From Ehretia macrophylla (Eukaryota > Streptophyta > Magnoliopsida > Boraginales > Ehretiaceae), in NCBI GenBank assembly GCA_037974665.1, contig CM075771.1:18635425-18699424 (forward strand): DNA of 64,000 nucleotides, read 5' to 3'. Shown piece by piece: positions 9,401 to 21,133 of this stretch; the first letter of the stretch is position 1; the number at the start of each line of letters is the position of its first letter. The notes below the pieces were generated by a model, which searched no databases, had not been told where the DNA came from, and saw only the letters and a list, made by a program, of their open reading frames with translations. Made by a program: the position numbers and the translations under genes.

Positions 9401-10938
9401 AATCCCTCAAGGTCGACACATGCAAACTCTCATTCTACAAACACTCAACTTCAACCATTTTCCTCAAAACACTCTTTCATTCTCTCCCATCTCTCTCATT
9501 TTTGACCAAGGCATCACTTGAGCTTCCAAGACCTCAAGCTCACACTCAAGACCTCTCACAAGCTCGGCCATAGCAGCCCAAGCAAGCAAGAAGCAAGGAA
9601 GAAGCCCTTTGTGCATTTTGAAGAGCATTTGAGCATCCTCATCTATTAACTTGCTAAGGTGAGGGCTAAAACTTCTTGAAAAGCTTTCAAAAACCACATG
9701 TATGCCTTTGAATGTCTATTTTGACCTCTGTACTTGTGATATATGTGTGTTTATGAGCTTTTGTAAACATGCATGGCAAGATATTTGGCTAGAATGTGAT
9801 GTTAGATGAAATCGCGTATGGGACAGTCTTCTGTCTTGTTGTTTCGAGGTGATTTTGACCAGGTAAATGATGTTGAAAATGTGTGAAAATTTGTAGGTAA
9901 CTAGTTTTGCCCGTTCTGAACATTTTTCGCAGAAATAGGACAAAGCTAATTTTGAATCTAAGGTCCTCAAAATGGCAAATTATCAAAATGTGTCCAAATC
10001 TGGAAAGTCTGGAAAAATGAAGCAGGTTTTGGCAGATTCACTGACCTTGTAGAACGAACCAGTTTTGACTTAGTAAATGATATCCAAAATGCATGAAATT
10101 TGGTTTGCTGCTATATTTTTCGGTTCTGGACATTTTTTTCAGAAATGGACTGAAGCTAAATCTGACCCTAAGGCCCTAAAAAACGACAAGTATTGAAATG
10201 TGTACAAATATGGACAGTTTTGTGTAGTCTCACTGTTTTGGTTATAACTCTTGAACCCGAACTCCAAATGATGCGAGGTTTGTTTCTGAATTTAGTTCAC
10301 TCCTTTCGCTTTAATTTGACATCTTGCTCACTGGAATTGGAGATTATTTGCTTGTCTCAATGATTGTGAGAAAACAGTCCACTACAGTGAGGGTTTCACC
10401 TATTGATATGCTTAGAAAAATTATTGTAGCTTCTCTTGTTGTATTAAATTCTTGGGATTGTGGCATTTGGATGTTGTGTGTACTGTTTTGAATGCTTGAG
10501 GGTGTTTGAATTAATCAATGCATGGCTTGAGTTTAATTACGAGATGACTTGGGGCTTAATCGCACGGGTAAGCATGAATTAAAACCCTAGTGACTAGGTA
10601 AATTCGCTAAGTGTTGATCCTATGAATATCGTGTTTAATTATGTGATTAGTAAGCTGACCGTAGTTTCCCTTATAGCACTAAATGTGGTTCCGATGATTC
10701 CATGTTGACAAGTAGGCTTTTCTTGTACCCAGTCCCACGTAGTTGTTGTTGCATGTTGAATAATCTTATTATTTGATTACGTGAACTTCGAAATGAGTTA
10801 TTTGACTTTATTTACATGCGTTACATGGCTGCCCGTTTAATATTCATATAACTCCATGTGCTTTATAAGTGAAATTACCTGTCATATCGTGCCTCGCGTG
10901 TTTACTTGACAATGTGCAATCTTATGACTGGTCGGAGG

Positions 10939-11212
10939 CAACCTACTTTGTTGTCCTCCTAATGTGATATATTAAATATCATAAATGTGCATTGCTTACA
11001 AGGTTGCAACCTTTCATTCTAGCGTGGTAGCGTTCATGAACACCGGGCGGCATAGGGCTTGCCGGTGAAACAGTGACTACCATTGTCCAATTCCCTCTCT
11101 CGCTTGGGAGCTAGACTTCCTCAGAGAGTTGGGTCGTAGGATTTTGGGGTACATTCGGAGTACACCCATTTGGCGTGATAAGGGGATGATTTGAAGTCGG
11201 CCGCAACAATTG
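10939..11212 (+). other. LTR module shared by all three elements, copy 1
   Basis: Begins GCAACCTACTTTGTTG, contains GGGCTTGCCGGTG and GGGGTACATTCGGAGTACAC, and ends near AAGTCGGCCGCAAC. Clearly alignable with 49729-50000 (same family) and in its landmarks with 61105-61390 (another family). No convincing reading frame. Confidence 0.65.
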
Positions 11213-12347
11213 ATGCTGGAAATGAACTGAGAGCAAAAGCTCATCGTATCCTTTTCACTATGTGTATAAGTACTCTCGCTTGGTTCCTAGAGGGCAACGT
11301 TCCTTTTGATGATTCTTTGGAATGATTGCTTGCCCTACGTGCCTTACTTGACTATGGTCATTTTGTGGATGATATGTTGCTTGAAGACTATTTCTTATGT
11401 TGCTTGTTGTTGTATTGTAAATGATCCCCGTTGTAATTTGGGGTCTAATTTTGGCTTGTATTGCTCATAGCTAGTTAGACACTCTTACGGTCGTTTTTGC
11501 TATCGCTACTAGCTAGTATCGTATCTATCACAGGCTTATGAAGTATCAGGTAATGGATTAAGTAAATGAATCTATCTAATCTTAAGCAGGTACTCTTTGG
11601 TAAGCTAAGGTCAATAGGTACTTTTGTAACAAGGATTAACAAACAAACGAGACATAGTATCATGCTAGGTTGTTAATCAAACGAGACTTCGAGATAACTA
11701 GTAGGCGTTTCAATTGATGATAAATAGTAATCTTAGTTGGAAATGAATTTGAGATTGAAAGTTTTGAGGCCTTTAGAAAATTAGGTCAAACTAAAGAGCC
11801 CAATTACAGTCGTTATGCTGCTGGTTTTTCAGAGAATTTGTGGAGCTTAGGCTAAAACGTTAAGTGTTAAGCTTTCATGAACGATTAAGTACGTGATTTG
11901 ACTTGAATTTTTAGATCACACCCTAGTCTAACCTCTATGGGTCGGGTTGGGGTGTGACACCTTAGGTTGTCGTCCTTTTCGCGGCTCACGACGAACGACC
12001 CAGGAGGAAAAAACATCAAAAAAGTAGAAAAATGCTCTGAAACTAATTAAAACATTCGATTTAGGGTTCAGAAAATAGGCGCAGGGAAGTAGGCTTGCTG
12101 CTGCCATCGTAGAGTTCCCGGAGAGCTTTCCAACGGTATGTTATACGCGCATAACTCCTTTCGGAACAAAAGTTATGGACACCGGAGTGACAGATACTTG
12201 GTCATAGGCCTCATGCCCTCGGTTTGCTGGGCCAGCCCCTCCGCGAAGCGAAGTTTTCTTGCCCAAGATGCCCTGGGACTCGAGAAAAGGAATGTGACCG
12301 ATGAAGCATCTTGGCAAACCTGTAGGGGGCAAAAAAACAAAACGAAA

Positions 12348-12467
12348 AGGGGTGCAACTCTAGGACTTCTTAGGGGGTCACCCATCCTTGTACTACTTTC
12401 ACCCAAGAACGCTTAACTTCAGAGTTCTTATGGGATCTAGTGCATTAGTGCTGGTATGATCTCATCC
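12348..12467 (-). rRNA. 5S rRNA-like copy 5S-14
   Basis: Full length. CAACTCTAGG near the 3' end, CATCCTTGT, CAAGAACGCTTAACT and TTATGGGATCTAG. Its spacer is the one split by the solo LTR. Confidence 0.85.
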
Positions 12468-13010
12468 ATCATGTTTAGGCTGCAAAACCATTATGTGTTG
12501 ATGGTTCACAGTCCCAGTCCAGAGAGACGGCCCATTCAAAAGGCCCAATGTTCTTATCGACAACTCATCTGCTTGAACAACACAGCAGCCACGAAAGACG
12601 TGATATCGACACTTTATAGGGTCCTGTAATGTCTCGCGAGTTATGTTGTCGTCCTTTCCGTGGCTCACGACGAACGACCCGGGAGGAAAAAATAGTGGAA
12701 AAAGAAAAAAAATGGCCCGAAACTGATAAAAATGTTCAATTTTTAGTTCATAAAATAGACGCAGGAGAGCAGGCTAGCTACCTCGTCGTAGAGCTCATGG
12801 AGAGCTTTCCAACAGTATGCTGTGCGCTAGATAACTCCTTACAGATCAAAATTTATGGGCGCCAGTGTGACGGAAACTTGGTCAGAGGCCCCAAGCACTC
12901 GGTTTGCGGGTCCAGCCCCTCCGCGAAGAGAAGTTTTCTTGCCCAAGATGCCATGGGACTCGAGAAAAGGAATGTGACAGATGAAGCATCTTGGCTAGCC
13001 TAAAGGGGGC

Positions 13011-13122
13011 AACACTAGGACTTCCCATGGGGTTACCCATCCTAGTACTACTCTCGCCCAAGCACACTTAACTTCGAAGTTTTGATGGAATCCGGTGCAT
13101 TAGTGCTGGTATGATCGCACCC
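13011..13122 (-). pseudogene. 5S-15: 3' end and terminator deleted
   Basis: About 112 nt. On plus, GGGGGC joins directly to AACACTAGG, so the last roughly 8 nt of the gene and the whole T-rich terminator are gone. Any transcript would read into the spacer. Confidence 0.83.
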
Positions 13123-13681
13123 GTCATGTTGAGGGTGCAAAGCCCTTATGTGTTGATGGCTCACAGTCCCAGTCCAGAGAGACGGCCCATTAAGAAGGCC
13201 CAATGGCCTTATCGACAACCCATCTGCTTCAACAACGTGGCATCCTCACAAGATGTGATATCCACACATTGTAGGGCCCTCTAATGACTCGCAAGTTAGG
13301 TTGTCATCCTTTCCGCGGCTCACAACGAACAACCCGGGAGGAAAAAACATCAGAAAAACAAGAAAAGTGGCCCACAAATGATTAAAATGTTCAATTTTGG
13401 GTTCAAAAAATAGGCGCAGGCAAGCAGGCATGATGCCCCTTCGTAGAGCTCCCGAAGAGCTTTCCAACGGTATGCTGTACGACGGATAACTCCTTACGGA
13501 TCAAAAGTTATGGGCACCAGAGTGATAGATACTTGGTCACAGGCCCCACACCTTCGGTTTGCGGGACTAGCCCCTCTGCGAAGTGAAGTTGGCTTGCCCA
13601 AGATGCCGTAGGCTTGAGAAAAGGAATGTGATGGATGAAGCATTTTGGCGAGCCTGAAGGGGGCAAAAAAGAAAAACAAAA

Positions 13682-13801
13682 AATGGTGCAACACGAAGAC
13701 TTCCCAAATGGTCACCCATCGCAATACTACTCTCGCCCAAGAACGATTAACTTCGGAGTTCTGAAGGGATCTGGTGCATTAGCGCTGGAATAATTGCATC
13801 C
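13682..13801 (-). rRNA. 5S rRNA-like copy 5S-16
   Basis: Full length but heavily altered: CAAATGGTCACCC and CATCGCAATAC in the C box, CAAGAACGATTAACT in the A box. Likely dead. Confidence 0.82.
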
Positions 13802-14364
13802 GTCATATTGAGGGTACAAAGCCCTTATGTGGTGACGGTTCACAGTCCCAGTCCAGACAGACTGTCCATTCAAAAGGCCCAATGTCCTTATCGACAACCC
13901 ATCTGCTTAAACAACGCAGCATCCTCGCAACACGTGATATCAACACATTGCAGGGACCTCTAATGTCCCGTGAGTTAGGTTGTCGTCCTTTCTGCGGCTC
14001 GCGATGAACGTCATGAGAGAAAAAAACATAGGGAAAAAGAAGAAAAGTGGCCCAAAACTGATGAAAACATTCAATTTTGGGTTCAGAAATAGGCGCAGGC
14101 AACTAGGCTTGCTACCACCGTCGTAGAGCTCCCGGAGAGCTTTCCAACGATATACTGTGCGCCGCATAACTCCTTATGGATCAAAAGTTATGGGCACCAG
14201 AGTGACGGATACTTGGACACATACCCCACGCCCTTGGTTTGCGGGCCCAGCCCCTCCGCTAAGCAAAGTTGTCTTGCCGAAGATGCCATGGGACTCTATA
14301 ATAGAAATGTGACAGATAAAGAATCTTGGCAAGCCAGAATGGGGCAAAAAAACTAAACGAAAAT

Positions 14365-14484
14365 GGGGGTGCAACACGAGGACTTCTTAAGGGGTCACCC
14401 ATCCTAGTACTACTCTTATCCAAGCACGCTTAACTTCAGAGTTCCGATGGGATCTAGTGCATTAGTGCTGGTATGACCGCACCC
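14365..14484 (-). rRNA. 5S rRNA-like copy 5S-17
   Basis: Full length with an intact A box. TTCTTAAGGGG replaces TTCCCAGGAGG, CTTATCCAAG replaces CTCGCCCAAG, and TGACCGCACCC is at the start. Confidence 0.84.
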
Positions 14485-15047
14485 GTCATGTTGAGTGTGA
14501 AAAGCACTTATGTGTTGACGGTTCACAGTCCCAGTCCAGCGAGACTGCCCATTCAAAAGGCCCAATGGCCTTATCGACAACCCATCTACTTCAACAACGC
14601 AGCATCCTCGCAAGACGTGATATCGACATGTTGTAGGGCCCTCTAATGTCCCACGAGTTAGGTTGTCGTCCTTTCCGCGGCTCACGACGAATGACCGAGG
14701 AGGAAAAAATAGCAAAAAAAAAAAAGAAAAGTGGCATAAAACTGATAAAAATAATCAATTTTGGGTTCTGAAAACAAGCACAGCTGAGCAGGCTTGCTTC
14801 CCCCATCGTAGAGCTCCCGGAGAGCTTTCCAACGGTATGTGGTGCGCCATATAACTCCTTACAGATCAAAAGTTATGGGCACCGGAGAAACTGATACTTG
14901 GTCACAGGCCCCGCGCCCTCGGTTTTCGGGCCCAGCCCCTTTGCGAAGTGAAGTTGTCTTGCCCAAGATGTTGTGGGACTCGAGAAAAGGAATGTGATGG
15001 ATGAAGCATCTTGGCAAGCCTGAAGGGTGCAAAAAAACAAAACAAAA

Positions 15048-15138
15048 AGGGGTGCAACCTGAGGACTTCCCAAGGGGTCACCTATCCTAGAACTACTCTC
15101 ACCCAAGCACGATTAACTTCGGAGTTCTATTGGGATCC
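15048..15138 (-). pseudogene. 5S-18: 5' end and promoter deleted
   Basis: The gene stops after GGGATCC on plus and continues as AAGTCTAGAGAGAC, part of the upstream spacer. About 29 nt of the gene's 5' end and the TATA-like region are missing; the A and C boxes remain. Confidence 0.84.
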
Positions 15139-15645
15139 AAGTCTAGAGAGACTACCCATTCAAAAGGCCCAATGGCCTTATCGACAACCCATCTGCTTCA
15201 ACAATGCAACATCCTTGCATGACGTGATATCGATGCATTGTAGGGCCCTCTAATGTCCCGCGAGTTAGGTTGTCGTCCTTTTCGCAGCTCACGATGAACG
15301 ACCTGGGAGGAAAAAATAGCGGAAAAATATGAAAAGTGGTCAAAAACTAATAAAAATGTTCGATTTTGGGTTCAGAAAACAGGCGCAGGTGAGCAGGATT
15401 GCTACTGCCGTCGTAGAGCTCCCAAAGAGCTTTCCAACGGTATGTTGTGCGCTGCATAACTCCTTCTGGATCAAAAGTTATGGGCACCGGAGCGATGGAT
15501 ACTTGGTCACAGGCCCCACGCCCTCGGTTTGCTAGCCCAGCCCCTCCGTGAATCGAAGTTGTATTGCCCAATATCGTGGAACTCGAGAAAAGTTCTGGAT
15601 GAAGCATCTTGGCAAGCCTGAAGGGGGCAAAAAAACAAAACGAAA

Positions 15646-15725
15646 ATGGGTGCAACACGAGAACTTCCCAAGGGGTTGCCCATCCTAAAGGGATCCGGTG
15701 CATTAGTGCTGGAATGATCGCATCC
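15646..15725 (-). pseudogene. 5S-19: 40-nt internal deletion
   Basis: 80 nt. CATCCTA joins to AAGGGATCCGG, removing about nt 39-78 with the A box and intermediate element. 5S-22 has nearly the same junction. Confidence 0.86.
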
Positions 15726-16285
15726 GTCATGTTGAGGGTACAATGCCCTTATGTGTTGACGGTTCACATTCCCAGTCCAGAGAGACTACCCATTCAAAAG
15801 GACCAATGGCCTTATCGATAACCCATCTGCTTCAACAACGCAGTAGCCTAGCAAGGTGTGATATCGACGAATTGCAGGGCCCTTTAATGTCCCGCGAGTT
15901 AGGTTGTCGTCCTTTCTGCGACTGACGATGAACGACCCGAGAGTAAAAAACAACAGAAAAGAAGAAAAATGGCCCAAAAAAGATGAAAACATTCGATTTT
16001 GGGTTCAAAAAACAACCGCAGGTAGGCTGGCTTGCTGCCCCCGTCGTAGAGCTCCCAGTGAGATTTCGAACGGTATGCTGTGTGCCGCATAAATCCTTAC
16101 GGATCAAATGCTATGGGCACCAAAGCAACTGATACACGGTCACAGGCCCTACGACCTCAGTTTGCTGGCCCAACCCTTCCGCGAAGTGAAGTTGTCTTGC
16201 CCAAGATTCCGTGGGTCTCAAGTAAAGGAATGTGACGGATGAAGCATCTTGGCAAGCCTAAAGGGGGCAAAAAAACAAAATGAAA

Positions 16286-16404
16286 AGGGCTGTAACGCGA
16301 GGACTTCCCAGGGGGGCACCCATCCTAGTACTACTCTCGCCCAAGCATGTTTAACTTCGGAGTTCTGATGGGACCCGGTGCGTTAGTGTTGGTATGTCGC
16401 ACCC
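16286..16404 (-). rRNA. 5S rRNA-like copy 5S-20
   Basis: 119 nt. CAGGGGGGCACCC in the C box, CAAGCATGTTTAACT in the A box, GGGACCCGGTGCG, and one base missing in GGTATGTCGC. 5S-46, 17 kb away, shares all of these. Confidence 0.85.
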
Positions 16405-16465
16405 GTCATGTTGAGGGTGCAAAGCCCTTATGTGTTGACGGTTCACAGTCCCAATCCAGAGAGAC
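16298..16465 (-). repeat. 168-bp patch identical to 33669-33836
   Basis: No difference seen over 168 bp between this patch and one 17.4 kb away, including private changes and a single-base deletion, whereas flanking sequence diverges at once. It covers most of 5S-20 and its promoter. Confidence 0.85.
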
Positions 16466-16966
16466 GACTCAATCAAAAGGCCTAATGGCCTTATCGATAA
16501 CCCATCTGCTTCAACAACGCCGCATCCTAGCAAGACGTGATATCGACGGGTTGTAGGGCCCTCTAATGTCCCCCGAGTTAGGTTGCCGTCCTTTCCGCGG
16601 CAGACGACGAATGACCCAGGAGGAAAAAATAGCGAAAAAAAAAAGGAAAGTGGCACGAAATTGATAAAAATAATCAATTTTAGGTTCTAAAAACAGGCAC
16701 TGCTGAGCAGGCTTGCTTCCCCCATCGTAGAGCTCCCAGAGAGCTTTCCAATGGTATGTTGTGCACCACATAACTGCTTACGGATCAAAAGTTATGGGCA
16801 ACGTAGCGACGGATACTTGGTCACAGGCCCCATGCCCTCGTTTTGCCGGCCCAGCCCCTTTGCGAAGCGAAGTTGACTTGCCCAAGATGCCGTGGGACTC
16901 GAGAAAAGAAATGTGATGGATGAAGCATCTTGACAAGCCTGAAGAAGGCACAAAAACAAAATGAAA

Positions 16967-17085
16967 AGGGGTACGACACGAGGACTTCCCAAGGGTCACC
17001 CATCCTAGTACTACTCTCGCCCAAGCACGATTAACTTCGGAGTTCTGTTGGGATCCGAAGCATTACTGCTGGAATGATCACATCC
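16967..17085 (-). rRNA. 5S rRNA-like copy 5S-21
   Basis: 119 nt; one base lost in the C box (CCAAGGGTCACCC). TACGACACG near the 3' end, CTGTTGGGATCCGAAGC in the 5' half. Confidence 0.84.
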
Positions 17086-17646
17086 ATCACGTTGAGGGTG
17101 CAAAGCCCCTATGTGTTGACGGTTCACTGTCCAAGTCTAGAGAGACTACCCATTTGAAAGGCCCAATGGCCTTATTGACAACCCATCTGCTTAAACAACG
17201 CAGCAGCCTCCCAAGACGTGATATCGACACTTTTTAGGGCCCTCCAATGTCCCACGAGTTAGGTTGTCGTCCTTTTTGCGGCTCACGATGTCTGATCTGG
17301 GATGAAAAAATAGCAAAAAAGAAGAAAAGTGGTCAAAAACTAATAAAAATGTTTGATTTTGGGTTCAGAAAATAGGCGCAGGTGGGCAGGATTGCTACTG
17401 CTGTCGTAGATCTCCCAGATAGCTTTCCAACGGTATGCTGTGGGTCGTATAACACCATACGGATCAAAAATGATAGGCACCGGAGTAACGGTTACTTGGT
17501 CATAGGTCCCACGGACTCGGTTTGCGGGCCCAGCCCCTTCGCGAAATGAAGTTGTCATGCCCAAGATGTCGTGGGACTCGAGAAAAGGAATGTGACAGAT
17601 GAAGCATCTAGGTAAGCCTGAAGGTGGCAAAAAAACAAAACGAAAA

Positions 17647-17725
17647 AGGGTACAACACGAGAACTTCCCAAGGGGTCACCCATCCTTAAGGGATCCAGTG
17701 CATTAGTGTTGGAATGATCGCATCC
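17647..17725 (-). pseudogene. 5S-22: internal deletion shared with 5S-19
   Basis: 79 nt; CATCCT joins to TAAGGGATCC, so the A box and intermediate element are missing. About 2.0 kb from its sister 5S-19. Confidence 0.86.
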
Positions 17726-18286
17726 GCCATGTTGAGGGTGCAATGCCCTTATGTGTTGACGGTTCACATTCCCAGTCCAGAGAGACTACCCATTCAAAAG
17801 GACCAATGGCCTTATCGATAACCCATCTACTTCAACAACGCAGCAGCCTAGCAAGGTGTGATATCGACGAGTTGTAGGGCCCTCTAATGTCCCGCGAGTT
17901 AGGTTGTTGTCCTTTCTGCGGCTGACGATGAACGACCCGAGAATAAAAAACAACAGAAATAGAAGAAAAATGGCCCGAAACAGATGAAAACATCCGATTT
18001 TGGGTTCAGAAAACAACCGCAAGTAGGCTGGCTTGTTGCCCCCGTCGTAGAGCTCCCGGAGAGATTTCCAACGGTATGCTGTGCACCGCATAACTCCTTA
18101 TGGATCAAATGCTATGGGCACCAAAGGGACTGATACATGGTCACAGGCCCTACGCCCTCGGTTTGCTAGCCCAACCCCTCCGCGAAGTGAAGTTGTCTTG
18201 CCCAAGATTCCGTGGGTCTCAAGAAAAAGAATGTGACGGATGAAGCATCTTGGCAAGCCTAAAGGGGGCAAAAAAACAAAACGAAA

Positions 18287-18406
18287 ATGGGTGCAACATG
18301 AAGACTTTCCAAGGGGTCACCCATCCTAGAACTACTCTCGCCCAAGCACGTTTAACTTCGGAGTTCTGATGGGATCCGATACATTAGTGCTAGTATGATC
18401 GCGCCC
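18287..18406 (-). rRNA. 5S rRNA-like copy 5S-23
   Basis: Full length. CAACATGAAGACTTTCC at the 3' end, CTAGAACTAC, CACGTTTAACT in the A box, GATCCGATACATTAG and a GGGCGCGATC start. Confidence 0.85.
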
Positions 18407-18966
18407 GTCATGTAGAGGGTGCAAAGCCCTTATGTGTTGACGGTTCACAGTCCTAGTCCAGAGAGACAGCGCATTCAAAAGGCCCAATGGCCTTATCGAC
18501 AACCCATATGCTTCAACAACGCAGCTATCTCGCATGACATGATATCGACGCGTTGTAGGACCCTCTAATATCCAGCGAGTTAGGTTGTCGTCCTTTTTGC
18601 GGCTCACGACGAACGATCCGGGAGGAAAAAATAGCCGAAATAGAAGAAAAGTGGTCTGAAACTAAAGAAAAAGTTAGATTTTGGGTTCTGAAAATAGGCA
18701 CAGGTGAGCAGGTTTGCTACTGCCGTCGTAGAGCTCATGGAAAGCTTTTCAATGATATGTTGTGCACTGGATAACTATTTACGGATGAAAAGTTATGGGT
18801 ACTGGAGTGACGGATACTTGGTCACAGGCCCCTTGCCCTCAATTTGCTGGCCTAGCCCTTCCGCGAAACGAAGTTGTCTTGCCCAAGATGCTGTGGGACT
18901 CAAGAAAAGAAATATGACATATGAAGCATCTTGGCAAGCCTGAAGGGGCACAAAAACAAAACAAAA

Positions 18967-19085
18967 AAGAGTGCAACACGAGGACTTGCGAGGGGGATAC
19001 ACATCCTAGTACTACTCTCGCCCTAGCACTCTTAACTTCATAGTTCTCATGGATCCGGTCTATTAGTGCTGGTATGATCGCACTC
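18967..19085 (-). rRNA. 5S rRNA-like copy 5S-24 (degraded)
   Basis: 119 nt. C box badly altered (GAGGGGGATACACATCC), A box CTAGCACTCTTAACT, one G lost in CATGGATCC. Confidence 0.82.
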
Positions 19086-19648
19086 GTAATGTTGAGGGTG
19101 CAAAGCCCTTATGTGTTGATGGTTCACTGTCCCAGTCCCGAGAGATGGCTCAATTAAAAGGCCCAATGGCCTTATCGATAACCCATCTGCTTTAACAACG
19201 CAGATGCCTCACAAGACGTGATATCGACACATTGTAGGGCCCTCTAATGTCCCACAGAGTTAGATTTTCGTCCTTTCCGCGGCTCACGACGAATGACCCA
19301 GGAGGAAAAAACAGCGAAATAAGATGAAAAGTGGCCCGAAACTGATAAAAATGTTCAATTTTGGGTTCAGAAAATAGGCGCAAGCGAGCCGGCTGGCTGC
19401 CCTCGTTGTAGATTTCCCAGAGAACATTCCTACGGTATGCTATGCGCCAGATAACTCATTACAGATCAAAAGTTATGGGCACTGGAGTGACGAATACTTG
19501 GTCACAGGCCCCACGCCCTCGGTTTGCGGGTCCAGCCCTCCGCGAAGTGAAGTTGTCTAGCCCAAGATTCCGTGGGTCTTAAGAAAAGGAATGTGACGGG
19601 TAAAGCATCTTGGCAGGCCTAAAGAAGGCAAAAAAACAAAAGGAAAAG

Positions 19649-19768
19649 GGGGGTGCAACACGAGGACTTTCCAAGGGGTCACCCATCCTAGTACTACTCT
19701 CGCCCAAGCACGGTTAACTTCAGAGTTCTGATGGGATCCGGTGCATTAGTGCTGGTATGATCGCATCT
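19649..19768 (-). rRNA. 5S rRNA-like copy 5S-25
   Basis: Full length and close to consensus: I count about six differences (GACTTTCC, CAAGGGG, CACGGTTAACT, TCAGAG, GCATCT at the start, and an extra G run at the 3' end). Confidence 0.87.
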
Positions 19769-20327
19769 GTCATGTTGAGGATGCAAAGCCCTTATGTGTT
19801 GACGGTTCACAGTCCTAGTCTAGAGAGATAGCAAATTTAAAAGGCCCAATGGCCTTATCGACAACCCATCTACTTCAACAACGCAACATCATCATAAGAT
19901 GTGATATCGACGCGTTGTAGGGCCCTCTAATGTCCCGCGAGTTAGGTTGTCATCCTTTATGCGGCTCACGACGAACGACCCATGAGGAAAAACAATGGAA
20001 AAATAAGAAAAGTGGTATGAAGCTAATAAAAATGTTCGATTTTGGGTTCTGAAAACAGGCACAGGAGAGTAGGCTTGCTTCCCTTGTCGTAGAGCCCCCG
20101 GATAGCTTTCCAACGATATGTTGTGCGACGCATAACTCCTTACGGATTAGAAGTTATAGGCACTTGAGCGACTGATACTCGGTCATAGGCCCTACGCCCT
20201 CGGTTTGCGGGCCCAGCCCCTCCCCGAAGCGAAGTTGTTTGCCCAAGATGTCGTGGGACTCGAGAAAAGGAATGTGATGGATGAAGTATCTTGGCAAGCC
20301 TGAAGGGGGCAAAAAAACATTACGAAA

Positions 20328-20447
20328 AGGGGTGCAACCTGAGGACTTCCCAAGGGGTCACCCATCCTAGTACTACTTTCGCCCAAGCATGATTAACTTC
20401 AGAGTTCTAATGGGATCCGGTGCATTAGTGCTGGTATGATCATATCC
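20328..20447 (-). rRNA. 5S rRNA-like copy 5S-26
   Basis: Full length. CAACCTGAGG as in 5S-18, CTTTCGCCC, CATGATTAACT, and GATCATATCC at the start. Confidence 0.85.
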
Positions 20448-21013
20448 ATCATGTTGAGGGTGCAAAGCCCTTATGTGTTGACGGTTCACTGTCCCAGTGC
20501 AGAGAGACTGCCCATTCAAAAGGCCCATTGGCCTTATCGACAACCCATCTATTTCAACAACGCAGCAGCCTCGCAAGACGTGATATCGACACGTTATATG
20601 GCCCTCTAATGTCCCGCGAGTTAGGTTGTCGTCCATTCTCCGGTTCACGACGAATGACCCGGCAGGAAAAAATAGCATAAAAAAAAAAAAGAAAAGTGGA
20701 CCAAAACTGATGAAAAAGTTATAATTTGAGTTCAGAAGATAGGCAAAGGCGAGCAAGCTAGTTGCCCTCGTCGTAGAGCTCCAGGAGAGCTTTCCAATGG
20801 TATGCTGTGCGCTGCATAACTCCTTACGGATCAAAAGTTATGGGAACCGGAGTGACAGATACTTGGTCACAGGCCCCACGCCTTAGGTTTGCGGGCTCAG
20901 TCCCTCCGCGGAGTGAAGTTGTCTTGCCCAAGATACCGTGGGACTCGAGAAAAGGAATGTGACGGATGAAGCATCTTGGCAAGCCTGAAGGGGGTAAAAA
21001 AACAAAATGAAAA

Positions 21014-21133
21014 AGGGGTTCAACACGAGGACTTCCCAGGGGGTCGCCCATCCTAGTACTACTCTCCCCCAAGCACGATTAACTTCAGAGTTCTGATGGG
21101 ATCTGGTGCATTAGTACTAGTATGATTGCAACC
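21014..21133 (-). rRNA. 5S rRNA-like copy 5S-27
   Basis: Full length. GGGGTTCAACACG, GGGTCGCCCATCC in the C box, CTCCCCCAAG, GATTGCAACC at the start. Confidence 0.85.

Larger units (their letters stand above)
8955..11959 (+). mobile_element. Solo LTR, family A, plus orientation
   Basis: 3,005 bp from TGTGAGGCCCGACCCC to GGGGTGTGACA, with the 5S array resuming on both sides. No primer-binding site, polypurine tract, second LTR or coding region, so it is a solo LTR left by LTR-LTR recombination. It is homologous throughout to the reverse-orientation element at 48784-52629. Flanks AGTTA and CCTTA agree at only three of five bases, so the target duplication is decayed or was lost by recombination between copies. 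Parts: ACGTG-rich subrepeats, a TATA box, a long AT-rich body and the shared palindrome module. The lineage is probably Ty3/Gypsy, from size and end sequence only. Confidence 0.87.
14640..16558 (-). repeat. Trimer duplication 2, first copy
   Basis: Three units matched in order by 16559-18400. Shared marks: ATAATCAATTTT with AGCTGAGC/CTGCTGAGC; GTGGTCAAAAACTAATAAAAA with GGATTGCTACTG; AAAACAACCGCA with ATGCTATGGGCACCAAAG; and the 40-nt deletion of 5S-19 and 5S-22. Slightly short because 5S-18 is truncated. Confidence 0.8.
16559..18400 (-). repeat. Trimer duplication 2, second copy
   Basis: Partner of 14640-16558 in the same spacer-subtype order. The copies differ from each other less than from neighbouring units but are no longer identical, so this duplication is older than the identical long-range patches. 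Confidence 0.78.

Noticed and set aside
11960..11964. CCTTA as an exact target duplication of AGTTA at 8950-8954
   Set aside because: Only three of five bases agree, so I do not claim a duplication; the element ends were set from TG...CA and the related copy.
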